Assembly: GCF_040530035.1 (NCBI RefSeq)
Contig: NZ_JBEWCD010000001.1
Location: 2,170,001 to 2,234,000, forward strand
Source: Roseibium sp. HPY-6
GTDB lineage: Bacteria; Pseudomonadota; Alphaproteobacteria; Rhizobiales; Stappiaceae
Length of the DNA: 64,000 bases
Reading direction: 5' to 3'
This document shows positions 45,897-55,767 of the stretch, piece after piece. Numbering within the stretch: position 1 is the first letter of the stretch; each line of letters begins with the position of its first letter. A model generated the notes under the pieces. It did not search any database. It saw nothing but the letters and a program-made list of their open reading frames with translations, and was not told the origin of the DNA. The translations under genes and the position numbers were made by a program.

Positions 45897-45926
45897 AAAA
45901 ACGCCGGAGACTTCTCCGGCGTTTTT
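45897..45926. terminator. Bidirectional terminator between rpoH and thiY
   Basis: AAAAACGCCGGAG (45897-45909) pairs with CTCCGGCGTTTTT (45914-45926) around a 4-base loop. T-runs flank both arms, so it can stop transcription from either side. Confidence 0.93.
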
Positions 45927-45988
45927 GATTTAGCGGCGCAACGATGGGCTCAAGGCGCTGAGCACCCTTGCGGATCCAAACCGAGCGT

Positions 45989-46930
45989 TCAGCGAATCTC
46001 GACCGCATAGGTCTCGACAGGCACAACTTTGCTGATCAGTCCCGCTTCTGCCATGAACTCTGCAAACCGCTGATAACGTCCTTCGTCCAGAGCACCCGGG
46101 CGCTTTGCAAAACGAGGCAACGTGTCCGCCCAGGCCCGTTTGTTGAGCTCGTCATTCAGGTGCGGATATGCCTCGATAAATGCAATCCAGGCTTCGTCCG
46201 GGTGATTGGTCAGGTAGATCGTTGCCGCCTCGACGGCTGCCAGAAATTTGGCGAACCGCGGATCGCCGGTCTGGTCCTTGTTCACCACGTAGATCAGTTC
46301 ATCGAAAATCGGCACACCGTTTTCTTCAGGGAAAAATGCAGTCCCTTCCTTGCCTTCAATCTCGATCTGCGTGAGTTCGAAGTTACGGTAGGCTCCGATA
46401 ACCGCATCCACCTGGCCCGACATGAGTGCTGGCGACAAGGCGAAATTGACGTTGATCAGTTCCACGTCATCAATCGAAAGGTCGACAGACCGCAGCATCT
46501 GGCCCAGCATCGCATCTTCAAAACCGGAAACGGAAAAGCCGATTGTCTTGCCTTTAAGGTCCTTCAGGTCTTTGATCGGCCCGTCTTTCAGAACGATCAG
46601 GGAGTTCAGCGGGGTTTCGACGAGTGTTCCGATCCAGGAAACGGGCAGCCCCTCTTCGATATGCGCATGAAGTGTCGGTTGATAGGAAATCGCAATGTCA
46701 CCCTGACCGGCGGCAACCAGCTTTGGCGGCATCGCAGGATCAGCCGGCTCGATCAGTTCCACTTCCAGGCCTTCCGCTTCAAAGAACCCTTTGGTTTGAG
46801 CGGTTATTACCGGAGCATGGTCGGGGTTTGTGAACCAATCCAGCAGGACAGTAAGTTTCTCCGCGGCATGTGCCGGTGTCCCGGCGAGCAGTGCAGCCGC
46901 CATGGACAGGGACAGCAAGGTCTTCTTCAT
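45989..46930 (-). CDS. thiY: Thiamine-precursor (HMP) ABC transporter substrate-binding protein
   Basis: Periplasmic binding protein of the NMT1/THI5-like family, which binds formyl-aminopyrimidine (HMP) thiamine precursors. The 313-residue protein has a signal peptide (22 residues, ending AHA) and the characteristic LTVLLDWFTNPDHAPVITAQTKGFFEAEGLEVELIEPADP start, with GQGDIAISYQPTLH. It follows thiX by 22 bases. The TPP riboswitch upstream of thiX supports a role in thiamine supply. Confidence 0.93.
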   Translation of the reverse strand: MKKTLLSLSMAAALLAGTPAHAAEKLTVLLDWFTNPDHAPVITAQTKGFFEAEGLEVELIEPADPAMPPKLVAAGQGDIAISYQPTLHAHIEEGLPVSWIGTLVETPLNSLIVLKDGPIKDLKDLKGKTIGFSVSGFEDAMLGQMLRSVDLSIDDVELINVNFALSPALMSGQVDAVIGAYRNFELTQIEIEGKEGTAFFPEENGVPIFDELIYVVNKDQTGDPRFAKFLAAVEAATIYLTNHPDEAWIAFIEAYPHLNDELNKRAWADTLPRFAKRPGALDEGRYQRFAEFMAEAGLISKVVPVETYAVEIR

Positions 46931-46952
46931 TCAATCCTCCAGAGTTCGGCGG

Positions 46953-47708
46953 TCAGTCTTCGACCTGCCAGGGAACAAGAATTCGGGTGAGATGTTCGAC
47001 GGCGTAGCGCATGGCCAGAACCATCAGCGCCAGCAGGATCACAGCAGCAAACAGGACATCGGCATTGCCGCGGGCATTGGCCTGCAACATGATGAATGCG
47101 AGCCCTCCCTTAGCACCGGCCCACTCGCCCACAACGGCTCCGATCGGCGCAAAAACAGCAGCGACGCGGATCCCGGAAGCGAACGCAGGCAGCGCAGCGG
47201 GAAGACGAAAGACAACAAGCTCCTGAAAGCGCGAGACCCGATAGAGCCTTGCAAGATCGGACAGGCCGGGATCGAGGCGTCGCAACCCGTCATAAACGGT
47301 CGACGTAACGGTGAAAAAGATGACCAGAATTGCCATGACGATTTTGGAAGACATTCCAAAGCCGAGCCACAGAACCAGAACAGGTGCGATGGCAAAGACA
47401 GGCAGTGCCTGCGTCACCAGAATTGTCGGCATCACGACGCGTCCGGCAAGCGGGAACAGCCAGACCGCAACGGCTAGCATCGAGCCGCACAAGACGCCAA
47501 GTACAAAGCCGATAATCGTTTCTGAGGCAGTTATCCCGGCATGATGCAGCAAAAACGGTGCGTTTTCAGGGAAGGTCTTCAGGACTTCCAAAGGACCCGG
47601 CAACATGAAGGATGGCGGTTGAAAAACCGCGACCAGAAGGCCCCATATACCAAAGACGACAAATGCTGAAAAAAGGAACTTGGACGTAACGGATACAAGC
47701 GCTTTCAT
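46953..47708 (-). CDS. thiX: Thiamine-precursor ABC transporter permease
   Basis: A 251-residue inner-membrane permease with about six helices and the family EAA loop (LARLYRVSRFQELVVFRLPAALPAFASGIRVA). It starts at ATG 47708 with GGGAGG upstream; the longer frame to 47882 is the riboswitch leader, not coding. The partner ATPase (ThiZ) is not encoded next to it. The gene lies about 237 bases after the TPP riboswitch on the same strand. Confidence 0.88.
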   Translation of the reverse strand: MKALVSVTSKFLFSAFVVFGIWGLLVAVFQPPSFMLPGPLEVLKTFPENAPFLLHHAGITASETIIGFVLGVLCGSMLAVAVWLFPLAGRVVMPTILVTQALPVFAIAPVLVLWLGFGMSSKIVMAILVIFFTVTSTVYDGLRRLDPGLSDLARLYRVSRFQELVVFRLPAALPAFASGIRVAAVFAPIGAVVGEWAGAKGGLAFIMLQANARGNADVLFAAVILLALMVLAMRYAVEHLTRILVPWQVED

Positions 47709-47944
47709 GCACGCCTCCCGGCTGCATTCGGCACAATTTGACCCATTTTCAAGGCAGCTTGTCGTTGTAGACAAACAGACAGCCGCCGCTGCAGACCAGA
47801 ACGCATAGGATCTCCCGTCCCGGGACCGGAGCATCGCGTGCAGGTTAACGAACACACTTATGCGCCGGCACCTTTGGCGCAATCAACGTTCAACGGTTGA
47901 TCTTGCCGAAAATGACAATGGAGATCCGGGAATAGGCTAAGGAT

Positions 47945-48032
47945 TCCGTCCCTTCGCCGGCATGACCCGGATCAGGTTCTAAGGGTTCGGCTGATCGCCA
48001 TCTCAGTTCCGAAATTCGGAACACCCCTCGGA
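47945..48032 (-). ncRNA. TPP riboswitch (THI element)
   Basis: The minus strand shows the conserved TPP-riboswitch elements in order: GGGGTG, the CTGAGA box (48006-48001), ACCCTTAGAACCTGATC and TCATGCCGGCGAAGGGA. Outer bases TCCG (48032-48029) pair with CGGA (47948-47945) to close P1. It senses thiamine pyrophosphate. The downstream genes are thiX-thiY. The ~235-base leader after it has two weak hairpins but no obvious terminator, so translation or Rho control is possible. Confidence 0.95.
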
Positions 48033-48068
48033 CCAAGGCGGAAGATGCCTTGGTTGATCAGAAAAGGC

Positions 48069-48092
48069 AAGTTGTACGACGACAACTTTTTT
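48069..48092 (-). terminator. Terminator-like hairpin after the Pro/Ala-rich protein gene
   Basis: AAGTTGT (48069-48075) and ACAACTT (48082-48088) form a 7-bp stem with a 6-base loop; a T-run follows on the plus strand (48087-48092), and GCCTTTTC follows on the minus strand. It lies 30 bases after the minus-strand stop at 48118. Confidence 0.65.
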
Positions 48093-48117
48093 GGTCAAAC
48101 ACGACACAGGCCTGAAT

Positions 48118-49947
48118 TTAGCCGGCTTGCCAAGCAGAAACCGCCTTTTCAACAGCGTCAGCGCCGACTGCGCCTTTTTCCAACGTGAGAATACCGCGTT
48201 TGCCATTCTCATAGAGCATTGGAATGTCGATCCAGCCCCGCTCGCGCAAGAGGGCAAGATTGCGCTGCTGCTCGTTCGGCAGGCTTGAAAGGGCAATCCA
48301 GAAAAACCCTGGCTGTACTTTCACCGACGCACCGATCAGGGCGTCGCCCCGTGCCTCTTCCGTCGGTTTCATGACCAGGCCGGGAACATTGACGACGTCG
48401 CCTGCAGCAAAACTGTCCGGGAAATCGTATTTGATTTCGACGAGATGGCTGGCAGGCAGAGACGTGTCGTCATTCGGCTTGATGCGGATATCAACCTTGA
48501 CGTCCCGCTCGGGAATATCGATCGACGCTGTCAAAATGGATTGTTGCCGTCCATCCAGATTGGTTTCTTCGGCAACACCCCAGACAACGGCTCCCTGGGA
48601 AGCGGTGCCCGCCCCTCCTGCATCTTCGCCTTCTTCGTAAAGGATTGAACGCTGTGCGGCTCCGTCGGCTCCTGTCAGTCCCGCCGGCGGGTCTTCCGGA
48701 GCAGCTGTTTCTGGCTCGATTGCAGCCAGGTTGTCTTGCGGCACCGCGGCCGGTTCGGTGGTTTCCGCACCCGTAGGCGCGGTGACACCGGATTGTGAGG
48801 CCTGAGGCTGAATGAGCGTCGGAACGGCCTGAGTATCGGACGTAATCGGCGGTTGAGCAGGCGCTGTTACAGGCTCATTTGTTTCAGGATTGATTGTCGT
48901 CGTGGTAACGGTTCGCGCATCCGGTGCGATGACTTCGTTTTCTCCCCCGTCCAGAAGCCTATCGGTATTCTTTGAACCGGGATCCTCATCTGTAACCTGG
49001 CCGGTGTCGGGTGCAGTAACTGGAGCGTTGGATGGGGCTGTATTTTCGGCTTGTGTGGTTCCTGGCTCGGTGTCCTGACGATTTACGGAGACAAGATCGC
49101 CCAAGGGCAGGAAATAGTAAGCTCCTGCTCCAAGAAGAGCGAGGACGAGTATGAGCGCAAGCGCGATCGGAACAACCCGACTCGAAGAAGAAGAGCTGCG
49201 CAAAGCGTCAGAAGCCGACGGACGCTCGCGTTTCGCCCGCACTTTCGCCGGAGCACCCGTGGCGATGTCCTGATCGGGGCCAACTATCTCCTCAGTCGCA
49301 TCCGTCTTTTTTTCGTCTTCGAACAATCCATCGTCGGAAGGTGCGGTCTGATCGAAAACCGGTTCCTGGCGTTGTGGCTCTGCCGTCACCGGCTCCGTAC
49401 CAGAGACAGGTACGACTGCTTCTTTGGCCTGTTGGACGGCCTGATTTGCCGCAGTTCCGAGTGCTTCCGCCTCCGTCAGCGTGTCCTGCAACGGTGAGGG
49501 AATGTCTTCCGGATACTCGCTGACGGCCTCAGCCGCCGGTTCCGGTATCACCTTGTCCGCTGGCGGCAAATCGCTGCTTTCTGGCGCAACGGAATGATCC
49601 GGAATCGGGTCTGCAACGACTGGTACGGCAGCGACCGGATCCTCAGCAACAGGTGTCTCATCCGGTTGCGGAGCTGGTGATGGCGGCTCAACTGCCGGTG
49701 CCGCAGCAACAGCAGCAGGTGTCAGTCCGAGGCTTTCGCGTGCGGCCTCGGCTTCGACCTTCCGAATAGCTTCTTCAAGGCGGAGTTGCTCCGCAGTGAT
49801 CTCCGACGGAGAAAGCGGAGGTTCATAAGCTTTGAGCTGATTGACGATCGCGTTGCGCGCCCGGCTGTAAACACTTCGACGGGCAGCACCATTGCTTTCG
49901 GGCAAAGACGCGATCGTTTTCTTCAAGATTGAATAGTAATCAGCCAT
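48118..49947 (-). CDS. Large Pro/Ala/Glu-rich membrane protein, unknown
   Basis: The 609-residue protein has a short N-terminal folded part (MADYYSILKKTIASLPESNGAARRSVYSRARNAIVNQLKAYEP), a long disordered Pro/Ala/Glu stretch to about residue 250, one membrane helix (VVPIALALILVLALLGAGAYYFL, about 262-285), and a periplasmic part of low complexity followed by a folded domain from about residue 450. The N-terminal pattern is conserved in related Hyphomicrobiales next to purA, as I recall. Function is unknown. Same strand as purA, 254 bases downstream of it. Confidence 0.8.
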   Translation of the reverse strand: MADYYSILKKTIASLPESNGAARRSVYSRARNAIVNQLKAYEPPLSPSEITAEQLRLEEAIRKVEAEAARESLGLTPAAVAAAPAVEPPSPAPQPDETPVAEDPVAAVPVVADPIPDHSVAPESSDLPPADKVIPEPAAEAVSEYPEDIPSPLQDTLTEAEALGTAANQAVQQAKEAVVPVSGTEPVTAEPQRQEPVFDQTAPSDDGLFEDEKKTDATEEIVGPDQDIATGAPAKVRAKRERPSASDALRSSSSSSRVVPIALALILVLALLGAGAYYFLPLGDLVSVNRQDTEPGTTQAENTAPSNAPVTAPDTGQVTDEDPGSKNTDRLLDGGENEVIAPDARTVTTTTINPETNEPVTAPAQPPITSDTQAVPTLIQPQASQSGVTAPTGAETTEPAAVPQDNLAAIEPETAAPEDPPAGLTGADGAAQRSILYEEGEDAGGAGTASQGAVVWGVAEETNLDGRQQSILTASIDIPERDVKVDIRIKPNDDTSLPASHLVEIKYDFPDSFAAGDVVNVPGLVMKPTEEARGDALIGASVKVQPGFFWIALSSLPNEQQRNLALLRERGWIDIPMLYENGKRGILTLEKGAVGADAVEKAVSAWQAG

Positions 49948-50201
49948 CTTCCTGCCTACCGGCCAATTGCATGGGATCTGTCTGCAGGCCTGAGGTTTGT
50001 AATCACATCAGGCTTATAGCAAGTTTTTGAAGAAGGATGCCAATTCTTCATGCTTGCCCAAACAGAAATCCCTGCACAGCTTATGTTTACCACAGTCAAT
50101 CGGACGAACTGCAAAGTTGCGTCCAAGAACACGCATATGGCGAATCGTGATTCGCGAACCGCCCCTTCCCCCGTAATATTGAGCTTTTTCAGCTGCAGAT
50201 C

Positions 50202-51494
50202 TCAATCCTGGAAAGGATTCTGCACAAGAATTGTGTCATCACGTTCCGGGCTCGTCGACAACAACGCTACCGGTGCGCCGATGAGTTCTTCAACGTGACG
50301 CACATATTTGATTGCCTGCGCCGGCAACTCACCCCAGGTGCGAGCACCTTCAGTGGATTCTTTCCAGCCCGGCAGCGACTCATATATCGGCACGACCCGC
50401 TCTTGTGCCCCCTGCGACGCCGGAAGGTAGTCGATCCGCTCGCCATCGAGCTCGTAGCCGATGCAGATCTTGATTTCATCCATCCCGTCAAGAACATCAA
50501 GCTTGGTCAGTGCGATGCCGTTGATGCCCGATGTGCAGACAGTCTGTCGAACCAGAACAGCATCAAACCAGCCGCACCGCCGGCGGCGTCCGGTCACCGT
50601 CCCGAATTCGTGGCCGCGTGTTCCCAGAAATTCCCCGACTTCGTTTTCCTGTTCCGTCGGAAACGGCCCTTCGCCGACACGGGTCGTATAAGCCTTTGTA
50701 ATACCGAGAACAAAATCGACCGATCCCGGCCCCAGTCCGCAACCGGTCGCTGCCTGGCCCGCAACGGTGTTCGAAGAGGTGACGAACGGATAGGTGCCGT
50801 GGTCGATGTCCAGCAACGCGCCTTGCGCGCCCTCGAACAGGATGCGTTTTCCCTGACGCCGCAAATCGTCAAGCAGATACCAGACCTTGTCCATATAGGG
50901 CAGAACCTTGTCCGCAACGCTGGCAAGCTCGTCATAGATCGCCTGGGCGGAAATCTCGTCCTGCCCGAGCCCGCGGCGGAGCGCATTGTGATGGGTCAGG
51001 AGCCGATCGATTTTCGCGGGCAGCGTGGTCAGGTTCTTCAAGTCCATAAGACGAATCGCACGGCGACCCACCTTGTCCTCGTAGGCCGGTCCAATGCCTC
51101 GCTTCGTAGTGCCGATCCGGGTCCCGCTGTTGGAGTTTTCGCGCAAAGCATCCAGCTCGCGGTGAAGAGACAGAATAAGCGTTGCGTTTTCGGCAACGCG
51201 CAGGGTCTCCGGTGTCACCACGACACCTTGTCCACCAAGCCGTTCCACCTCCTCGGCCAATGCATGCGGGTCGAGGACAACACCGTTGCCGATCACCGAC
51301 AGTTTGCCCGGGCGCGCAACACCGGACGGCAAGAGAGAAAGTTTGTAACTCACACCGTCAATGACGAGCGTGTGTCCAGCGTTGTGACCGCCCTGGAACC
51401 TTACGATGACATCGGCCTGTTCCGACAACCAGTCGACGATCTTGCCTTTGCCTTCGTCACCCCATTGCGAACCGACAACAACCACATTCGCCAT
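50202..51494 (-). CDS. purA: Adenylosuccinate synthetase
   Basis: Joins IMP and aspartate with GTP in the first committed step of AMP synthesis. The 430-residue protein has the N-terminal GTP-binding [20 protein letters not shown], catalytic HNAGHTLV and the [20 protein letters not shown] signature. A full-length match to the family. It is read alone, with the MFS gene next on the same strand upstream. Confidence 0.97.
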   Translation of the reverse strand: MANVVVVGSQWGDEGKGKIVDWLSEQADVIVRFQGGHNAGHTLVIDGVSYKLSLLPSGVARPGKLSVIGNGVVLDPHALAEEVERLGGQGVVVTPETLRVAENATLILSLHRELDALRENSNSGTRIGTTKRGIGPAYEDKVGRRAIRLMDLKNLTTLPAKIDRLLTHHNALRRGLGQDEISAQAIYDELASVADKVLPYMDKVWYLLDDLRRQGKRILFEGAQGALLDIDHGTYPFVTSSNTVAGQAATGCGLGPGSVDFVLGITKAYTTRVGEGPFPTEQENEVGEFLGTRGHEFGTVTGRRRRCGWFDAVLVRQTVCTSGINGIALTKLDVLDGMDEIKICIGYELDGERIDYLPASQGAQERVVPIYESLPGWKESTEGARTWGELPAQAIKYVRHVEELIGAPVALLSTSPERDDTILVQNPFQD

Positions 51495-51690
51495 CTAATC
51501 TTTGCTCTCCTGAAAGCAGATTCTGTAGCACCGGTATGTATCCGGTGTGCAAACACGACAAGCCCCGGCAAGTCGACCGGGGCAAACGGCGCGGACTATA
51601 GACAGGTTTCCCCGCGCACGCGAGTCTCCGCGAACAGTTTATGACGTGCCGGTGTATATTTAAGCACCGCTTATAGGCCCGTCTTTGACC

Positions 51691-52962
51691 TTATTTGGGC
51701 GCAGGTGTGTTCTCGTCGGATTTTTCCCCGCGCGCCAGCTTGTAAATCATCGGCGATGTCCGTAGCAACCAGACGAACCGGCGGCGATTTTCGACAGGGA
51801 CGGCTTCACGGCGGAACATCCGGACGATAATGAAAAAGACCAGCATCAGGTGCAGCGTCGCGGTATAAACGAAGAATGATGCAGGACCGAAGGTTTCCAT
51901 CAACAGAGACGCTACAAATGGTCCGATCATCGCGCCGGTGCCAAATGCAAGCATGATCCCGGCAGCAACGTCGATAAACTGTCCGGGTTGTGCGTGATCG
52001 TTGCCGTGGGCCGCGGAGAGCGAATAGAGCGGCAGCGCAAAACCGCCAAAGAAAAAGACTCCCAGAAAAAGGTCTGTCTGCGTCATGGAGCGCGCAATGA
52101 AAAGGCAGGCAGCGCCCGCTCCCACCGTGAACGCGATCAGAATAATCCTCCGGTCGAGCCGGTCCGATAGCCAGCCGGCGGGATACTGAAAGATTGCGCC
52201 CGCAAAGACCCAGATCGCAATGAATGCCGCGACTGTCTCCAGACCCAGTCCGATGCTTTCTGCATAGATCGGTCCGATCATCCGGAACGCGCCGTTTGTG
52301 AGCCCAATCGTGAATATCCCGACAATCGCTACCGGCGACACGTGCCAGAGCATCAGCGGATTGACGAGACGTGCTGGAGGTGCGGGCGGGTTGCCGCCCC
52401 GCGCGAGTGAAATCGGAACAACCGCGAAACAGAAGAGCACCGCAAGCACCATAAGAATATCGGAGCCCGACGCACCGAAGACCGGCAACATAAACTGCCC
52501 GCCCATGACGGCGCCGAGATCCACAATGCGATAGATCGAGAGAATGCGGCCGCGAGACGTGTTGGAGGCAATGGAATTCAGCCAGCTTTCAAGCACCATG
52601 GCCGTGCCGCAAAACGCGGCTCCGCTGACGAACCTGGCCAGCATCCAGGGCCAGCCCGCCGGGGCGAACGAGATCGACAGAACGGCAATCGCACTAATGG
52701 AGGCGAGCGCTGCAAAGACGCGAATGTGACCTGCCCGCGCAATCAGGTAAGGCGCTAGCAGAACGCCTGAAATCAGACCGGCGAAATAGAGTGAACCGAG
52801 CAGGCCGATGCTCGTGTCGGGTAGTCCCTCCACCCGTGCACGCACCGCAATCATCGTCATGGAAAGGCCATTCGCCCCCAATAGGCAGGCGGCCGCGACC
52901 AGAAGTGGGAAAAGTCGCCCGGTTTGAGCGGGGCTTTCAGATGACTGTTCTGTCTGTGTCAT
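51691..52962 (-). CDS. MFS transporter, YcaD-like
   Basis: The 423-residue inner-membrane protein has twelve probable helices. The first repeat has ARVEGLPDTSIGLLGSLYFAGLISGVLLAPYLIARAGHIRVFAAL (motif A region) and the second FAGAIFQYPAGWLSDRLDRRIILI. The pattern resembles the YcaD/UMF1-like branch; substrate unknown. The ATG at 52962 (MTQTEQSSE) is preferred to the frame reaching 52998. Confidence 0.82.
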   Translation of the reverse strand: MTQTEQSSESPAQTGRLFPLLVAAACLLGANGLSMTMIAVRARVEGLPDTSIGLLGSLYFAGLISGVLLAPYLIARAGHIRVFAALASISAIAVLSISFAPAGWPWMLARFVSGAAFCGTAMVLESWLNSIASNTSRGRILSIYRIVDLGAVMGGQFMLPVFGASGSDILMVLAVLFCFAVVPISLARGGNPPAPPARLVNPLMLWHVSPVAIVGIFTIGLTNGAFRMIGPIYAESIGLGLETVAAFIAIWVFAGAIFQYPAGWLSDRLDRRIILIAFTVGAGAACLFIARSMTQTDLFLGVFFFGGFALPLYSLSAAHGNDHAQPGQFIDVAAGIMLAFGTGAMIGPFVASLLMETFGPASFFVYTATLHLMLVFFIIVRMFRREAVPVENRRRFVWLLRTSPMIYKLARGEKSDENTPAPK

Positions 52963-53133
52963 GGGAAACGCGGGTCCTGGATCCGCAAGGGCAAGCAAAG
53001 ATTGTCTTCCCAGTTTGCCGAACTGAAGATCAAGCGCAAGGGACTAATCCTGTTGCTGCTCGTTTTTCGGGTGTTTAGCCAGGATGGAGCGTGATAACCG
53101 GTGTTTCAGTCGTTCTAAACGCTGGACAAGGCC

Positions 53134-54030
53134 ATGCCTCTTCGAAACTGGATCATGTTGATTGTATTGGGCGCAATCTGGGGCGGATCCTTCCTGTTCG
53201 CCAAGGTTGCCGTCGCAGAGATACCGCCCTTTGTGCTGGTCTTTTTACGGGTATCAAGTGCCTGCGCCGCGCTTTTCATCGTGCTCTGGCACCAGAAACT
53301 GCTCCATAGGCTTGAACTATCTCTAGCAATTCCATTCCTCATTATGGGCCTCTTGAACAATGCAATTCCCTTTTCGCTGCTGTTTCTCGGCCAGACCGAA
53401 ATCGGCGCCGGACTGGCCTCCATCCTGAATGCGACGACGCCTGTATTCACCGTGATCGTTGCCGGATTGCTGGCAAAACAGGAGGCGTTGAGCGCCAACA
53501 AGATCGCCGGCGTTCTGTTGGGTGTGGCCGGCGTGGCGATCATGTTGTCGAGTTCTCTGTCCGGGCTCGCCAGCGATCCTTTGTGGGCACAGTTGAGTTG
53601 CCTCGGTGCCGCCGTGGCTTACGCCTGTGCCGCGACCTATGCCAAACGTTTCAAAGCCGTTCAGCCCCAGGTTGCCGCGACAGGTCAGCTTTTGGGCTCA
53701 AGCCTGATTATGCTGCCGATCGCGATCTACACGGGAACCACATGGTCGTTTTCCGAAACGAGTATGACGGCCTGGATTAATGTTGCTGCACTCGGGATCG
53801 TCGCCACGGCGCTTGCCTATCTGATCTACTTCCAGCTCTTGGGAGAAGCAGGCGCGACCAACGCGTCCCTGGTAACGCTGATCGTGCCGGCAAGCGCGCT
53901 TCTGTTCGGCTCGCTGATTCTGGGTGAGAATCTCAGCGCGCTGCAGCTCGCCGGATTTGGGGTTCTTCTTGTGGGTCTGGTGGTGCTGGACGGAAGGGTT
54001 TTACGGCGCAAGGGCGCCCGTGCGATCTAG
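53134..54030 (+). CDS. EamA/DMT family transporter
   Basis: A 298-residue membrane protein with ten helices in two EamA repeats: the first includes LGAIWGGSFLFAKVAVAEIPPFVLVFLR, the second starts near LGAAVAYACAATYAKRF and ends with GENLSALQLAGFGVLLVGLVVL. The family exports metabolites or amino acids, but the substrate is unknown. The start ATG at 53134 has only a weak ribosome-binding site. Confidence 0.88.
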   Translation: MPLRNWIMLIVLGAIWGGSFLFAKVAVAEIPPFVLVFLRVSSACAALFIVLWHQKLLHRLELSLAIPFLIMGLLNNAIPFSLLFLGQTEIGAGLASILNATTPVFTVIVAGLLAKQEALSANKIAGVLLGVAGVAIMLSSSLSGLASDPLWAQLSCLGAAVAYACAATYAKRFKAVQPQVAATGQLLGSSLIMLPIAIYTGTTWSFSETSMTAWINVAALGIVATALAYLIYFQLLGEAGATNASLVTLIVPASALLFGSLILGENLSALQLAGFGVLLVGLVVLDGRVLRRKGARAI

Positions 54031-54039
54031 GCCAGCTGA

Positions 54040-54063
54040 ACGGGTTGGTGTTTCTCAACCCGT
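54040..54063. terminator. Terminator-like hairpin between the EamA gene and serA
   Basis: ACGGGTTG (54040-54047) and CAACCCGT (54056-54063) form an 8-bp stem with an 8-base loop between convergent genes. No T-tract follows on either strand, so it is only terminator-like. Confidence 0.5.
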
Positions 54064-54106
54064 CCAACTGGTCTGAGTGACGTGACCAAGCGGGATGCGT
54101 CCGGCG

Positions 54107-55693
54107 CTAAAACTTCAGTGCCTTCACCTGTTTGACATGCGATACAGCTTCAAGGCGCTGCATTGTGTCTGCCCCGACTTCACCATCGACTTCGACGAGA
54201 CAGATTGCATCTGCTCCCGGAGCCAGACGGCCGAGGTTAAACGTTGCGATGTTCACCCCTCTGTCACCGAGTTCCATTCCCAGATGCCCGATGAAACCGG
54301 GTTTATCCTCGTTGGTGATGTAAAGCATGTGTTCTCCAAGCTCGGCTTCCATGTTGATGCCCTTCACCTGGATGATGCGCGGTTTTCCGTCGGCAAAGAC
54401 GGTCCCGGCTACAGAACGCTCCTGCCGCTCGGTGATGACTGTCAGGCGAATGTAGGTCTCGTAAGCGCCCTGTTTGTCCCGTCGGATTTCTTCAACCTTG
54501 ATGCCCCGATCCTTTGCCAGGATCGGCGCTGAAACCATGTTGACCGTCTGCAGCAGCGGCGTCAAAAGACCGGTGATTGCAGCGGCCGTCAGGGCCTGAA
54601 CATTCATTTCGCCGACGGCACCGGCGTATTCGATCTTGACGCCCTCGATGCCGGTTTCGGTCAGCTGACCGGCAAAGGAACCGAGCTGTTCGGCAAGACG
54701 CACGAAAGGCGCGAGCTTGGGTGCTTCCTCAGCGGTGATCGACGGCATGTTGAGTGCGTTGCGGACCGCGCCGTCAAGCAGATAGTCACACATTTGCTCC
54801 GCCACTTGCAGCGCAACGTTCTCCTGTGCTTCGGAGGTCGACGCACCCAGATGCGGCGTGGAGACGAAATTCGGAGCACCGAACAGAACGTTGTCCTTTG
54901 CGGGCTCCTCGACAAATACGTCAAATGCGGCACCGGCGAGTTTTCCTGAATCAAGCGCGGCACGAACGGCGGCCTCATCAGCCAGTCCGCCCCTGGCGCA
55001 GTTGATCAGATAGGCACCGGTTCTCATCTTCGCGATTGAACCGGCATTGATGATATTGCGGGTCTTGTCGGTGAGCGGTGTATGGAGCGTGATGAAATCC
55101 GAGCGGCAAAAAAGATCGTCCAACTCAACTTTTTCAACGCCAAGACTGAGCGCGCGTTCTGGTGTCAGAAAAGGATCATAGGCAAGAACCCGCATCTTCA
55201 GGCCGATTGCCCGGTCCGCAACGATGGAACCGATATTGCCGCACCCCACCAGGCCCAGTGTCTTGCCGGTCAGTTCCCGGCCCATGAAACGGGACTTTTC
55301 CCATTTGCCGGATTGTGTGGAGGCATCGGCAGCAGGAATCTGGCGCGCAACGGCCATCATCATCGAGATGGCATGTTCTGCAGTTGTGATTGCGTTGCCG
55401 AAAGGCGTGTTCATGACAATGATGCCACGCGCCGTCGCCTTCGGAATATCCACATTGTCGACGCCTATGCCGGCCCTGCCGACGACTTTCAGATTGTCCG
55501 CTGCTGCAATGATCTTTTCCGTGACCTTCGTCGCGGAACGGATTGCGAGGCCATCATACTGGCCGATGATTTCCAGCAGTTTGTCCTTGTCCTTGCCGAC
55601 TTCGGGCAGAAAATCCGCATCGATGCCGCGATCCTTGAAGATCTGGACGGCGGCGGGCGACAGCTTATCGGAAATGAGTACCTTGGGAGCCAT
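54107..55693 (-). CDS. serA: D-3-phosphoglycerate dehydrogenase
   Basis: First step of serine synthesis, oxidising 3-phosphoglycerate with NAD+. The 528-residue protein is the long form: N-terminal substrate domain, NAD-binding GLVGCGNIGSIVADRA, catalytic NCARGG and TPHLGASTSEAQ, then an intervening ASB domain and a C-terminal ACT domain (HMLYITNEDKPGFIGHLGMELGDRGVNIATFNLGR), the serine-binding regulatory part. It follows serC by 74 bases in the same operon. Confidence 0.97.
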   Translation of the reverse strand: MAPKVLISDKLSPAAVQIFKDRGIDADFLPEVGKDKDKLLEIIGQYDGLAIRSATKVTEKIIAAADNLKVVGRAGIGVDNVDIPKATARGIIVMNTPFGNAITTAEHAISMMMAVARQIPAADASTQSGKWEKSRFMGRELTGKTLGLVGCGNIGSIVADRAIGLKMRVLAYDPFLTPERALSLGVEKVELDDLFCRSDFITLHTPLTDKTRNIINAGSIAKMRTGAYLINCARGGLADEAAVRAALDSGKLAGAAFDVFVEEPAKDNVLFGAPNFVSTPHLGASTSEAQENVALQVAEQMCDYLLDGAVRNALNMPSITAEEAPKLAPFVRLAEQLGSFAGQLTETGIEGVKIEYAGAVGEMNVQALTAAAITGLLTPLLQTVNMVSAPILAKDRGIKVEEIRRDKQGAYETYIRLTVITERQERSVAGTVFADGKPRIIQVKGINMEAELGEHMLYITNEDKPGFIGHLGMELGDRGVNIATFNLGRLAPGADAICLVEVDGEVGADTMQRLEAVSHVKQVKALKF

Positions 55694-55767
55694 GTCAGCT
55701 TCTCCTTGAAAGCAAATGAGGTCCAGGCGTACGCCGCCCGGGAAATTGTCACGGGAGGAGAAACTGC

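Noticed and set aside
44959..46026. Minus-strand frame of 355 codons opposite rpoH
   Set aside because: Antisense to rpoH and crosses its terminator.
45968..46990. Plus-strand frame of 340 codons opposite thiY
   Set aside because: Antisense to a recognised gene, no family resemblance.
47709..47882. N-terminal extension of thiX into the leader
   Set aside because: The extension is not membrane-permease-like, and a strong ribosome-binding site precedes the ATG at 47708.
50295..51644. Plus-strand frame of 449 codons opposite purA
   Set aside because: Antisense to full-length purA; composition reflects the opposite coding strand.
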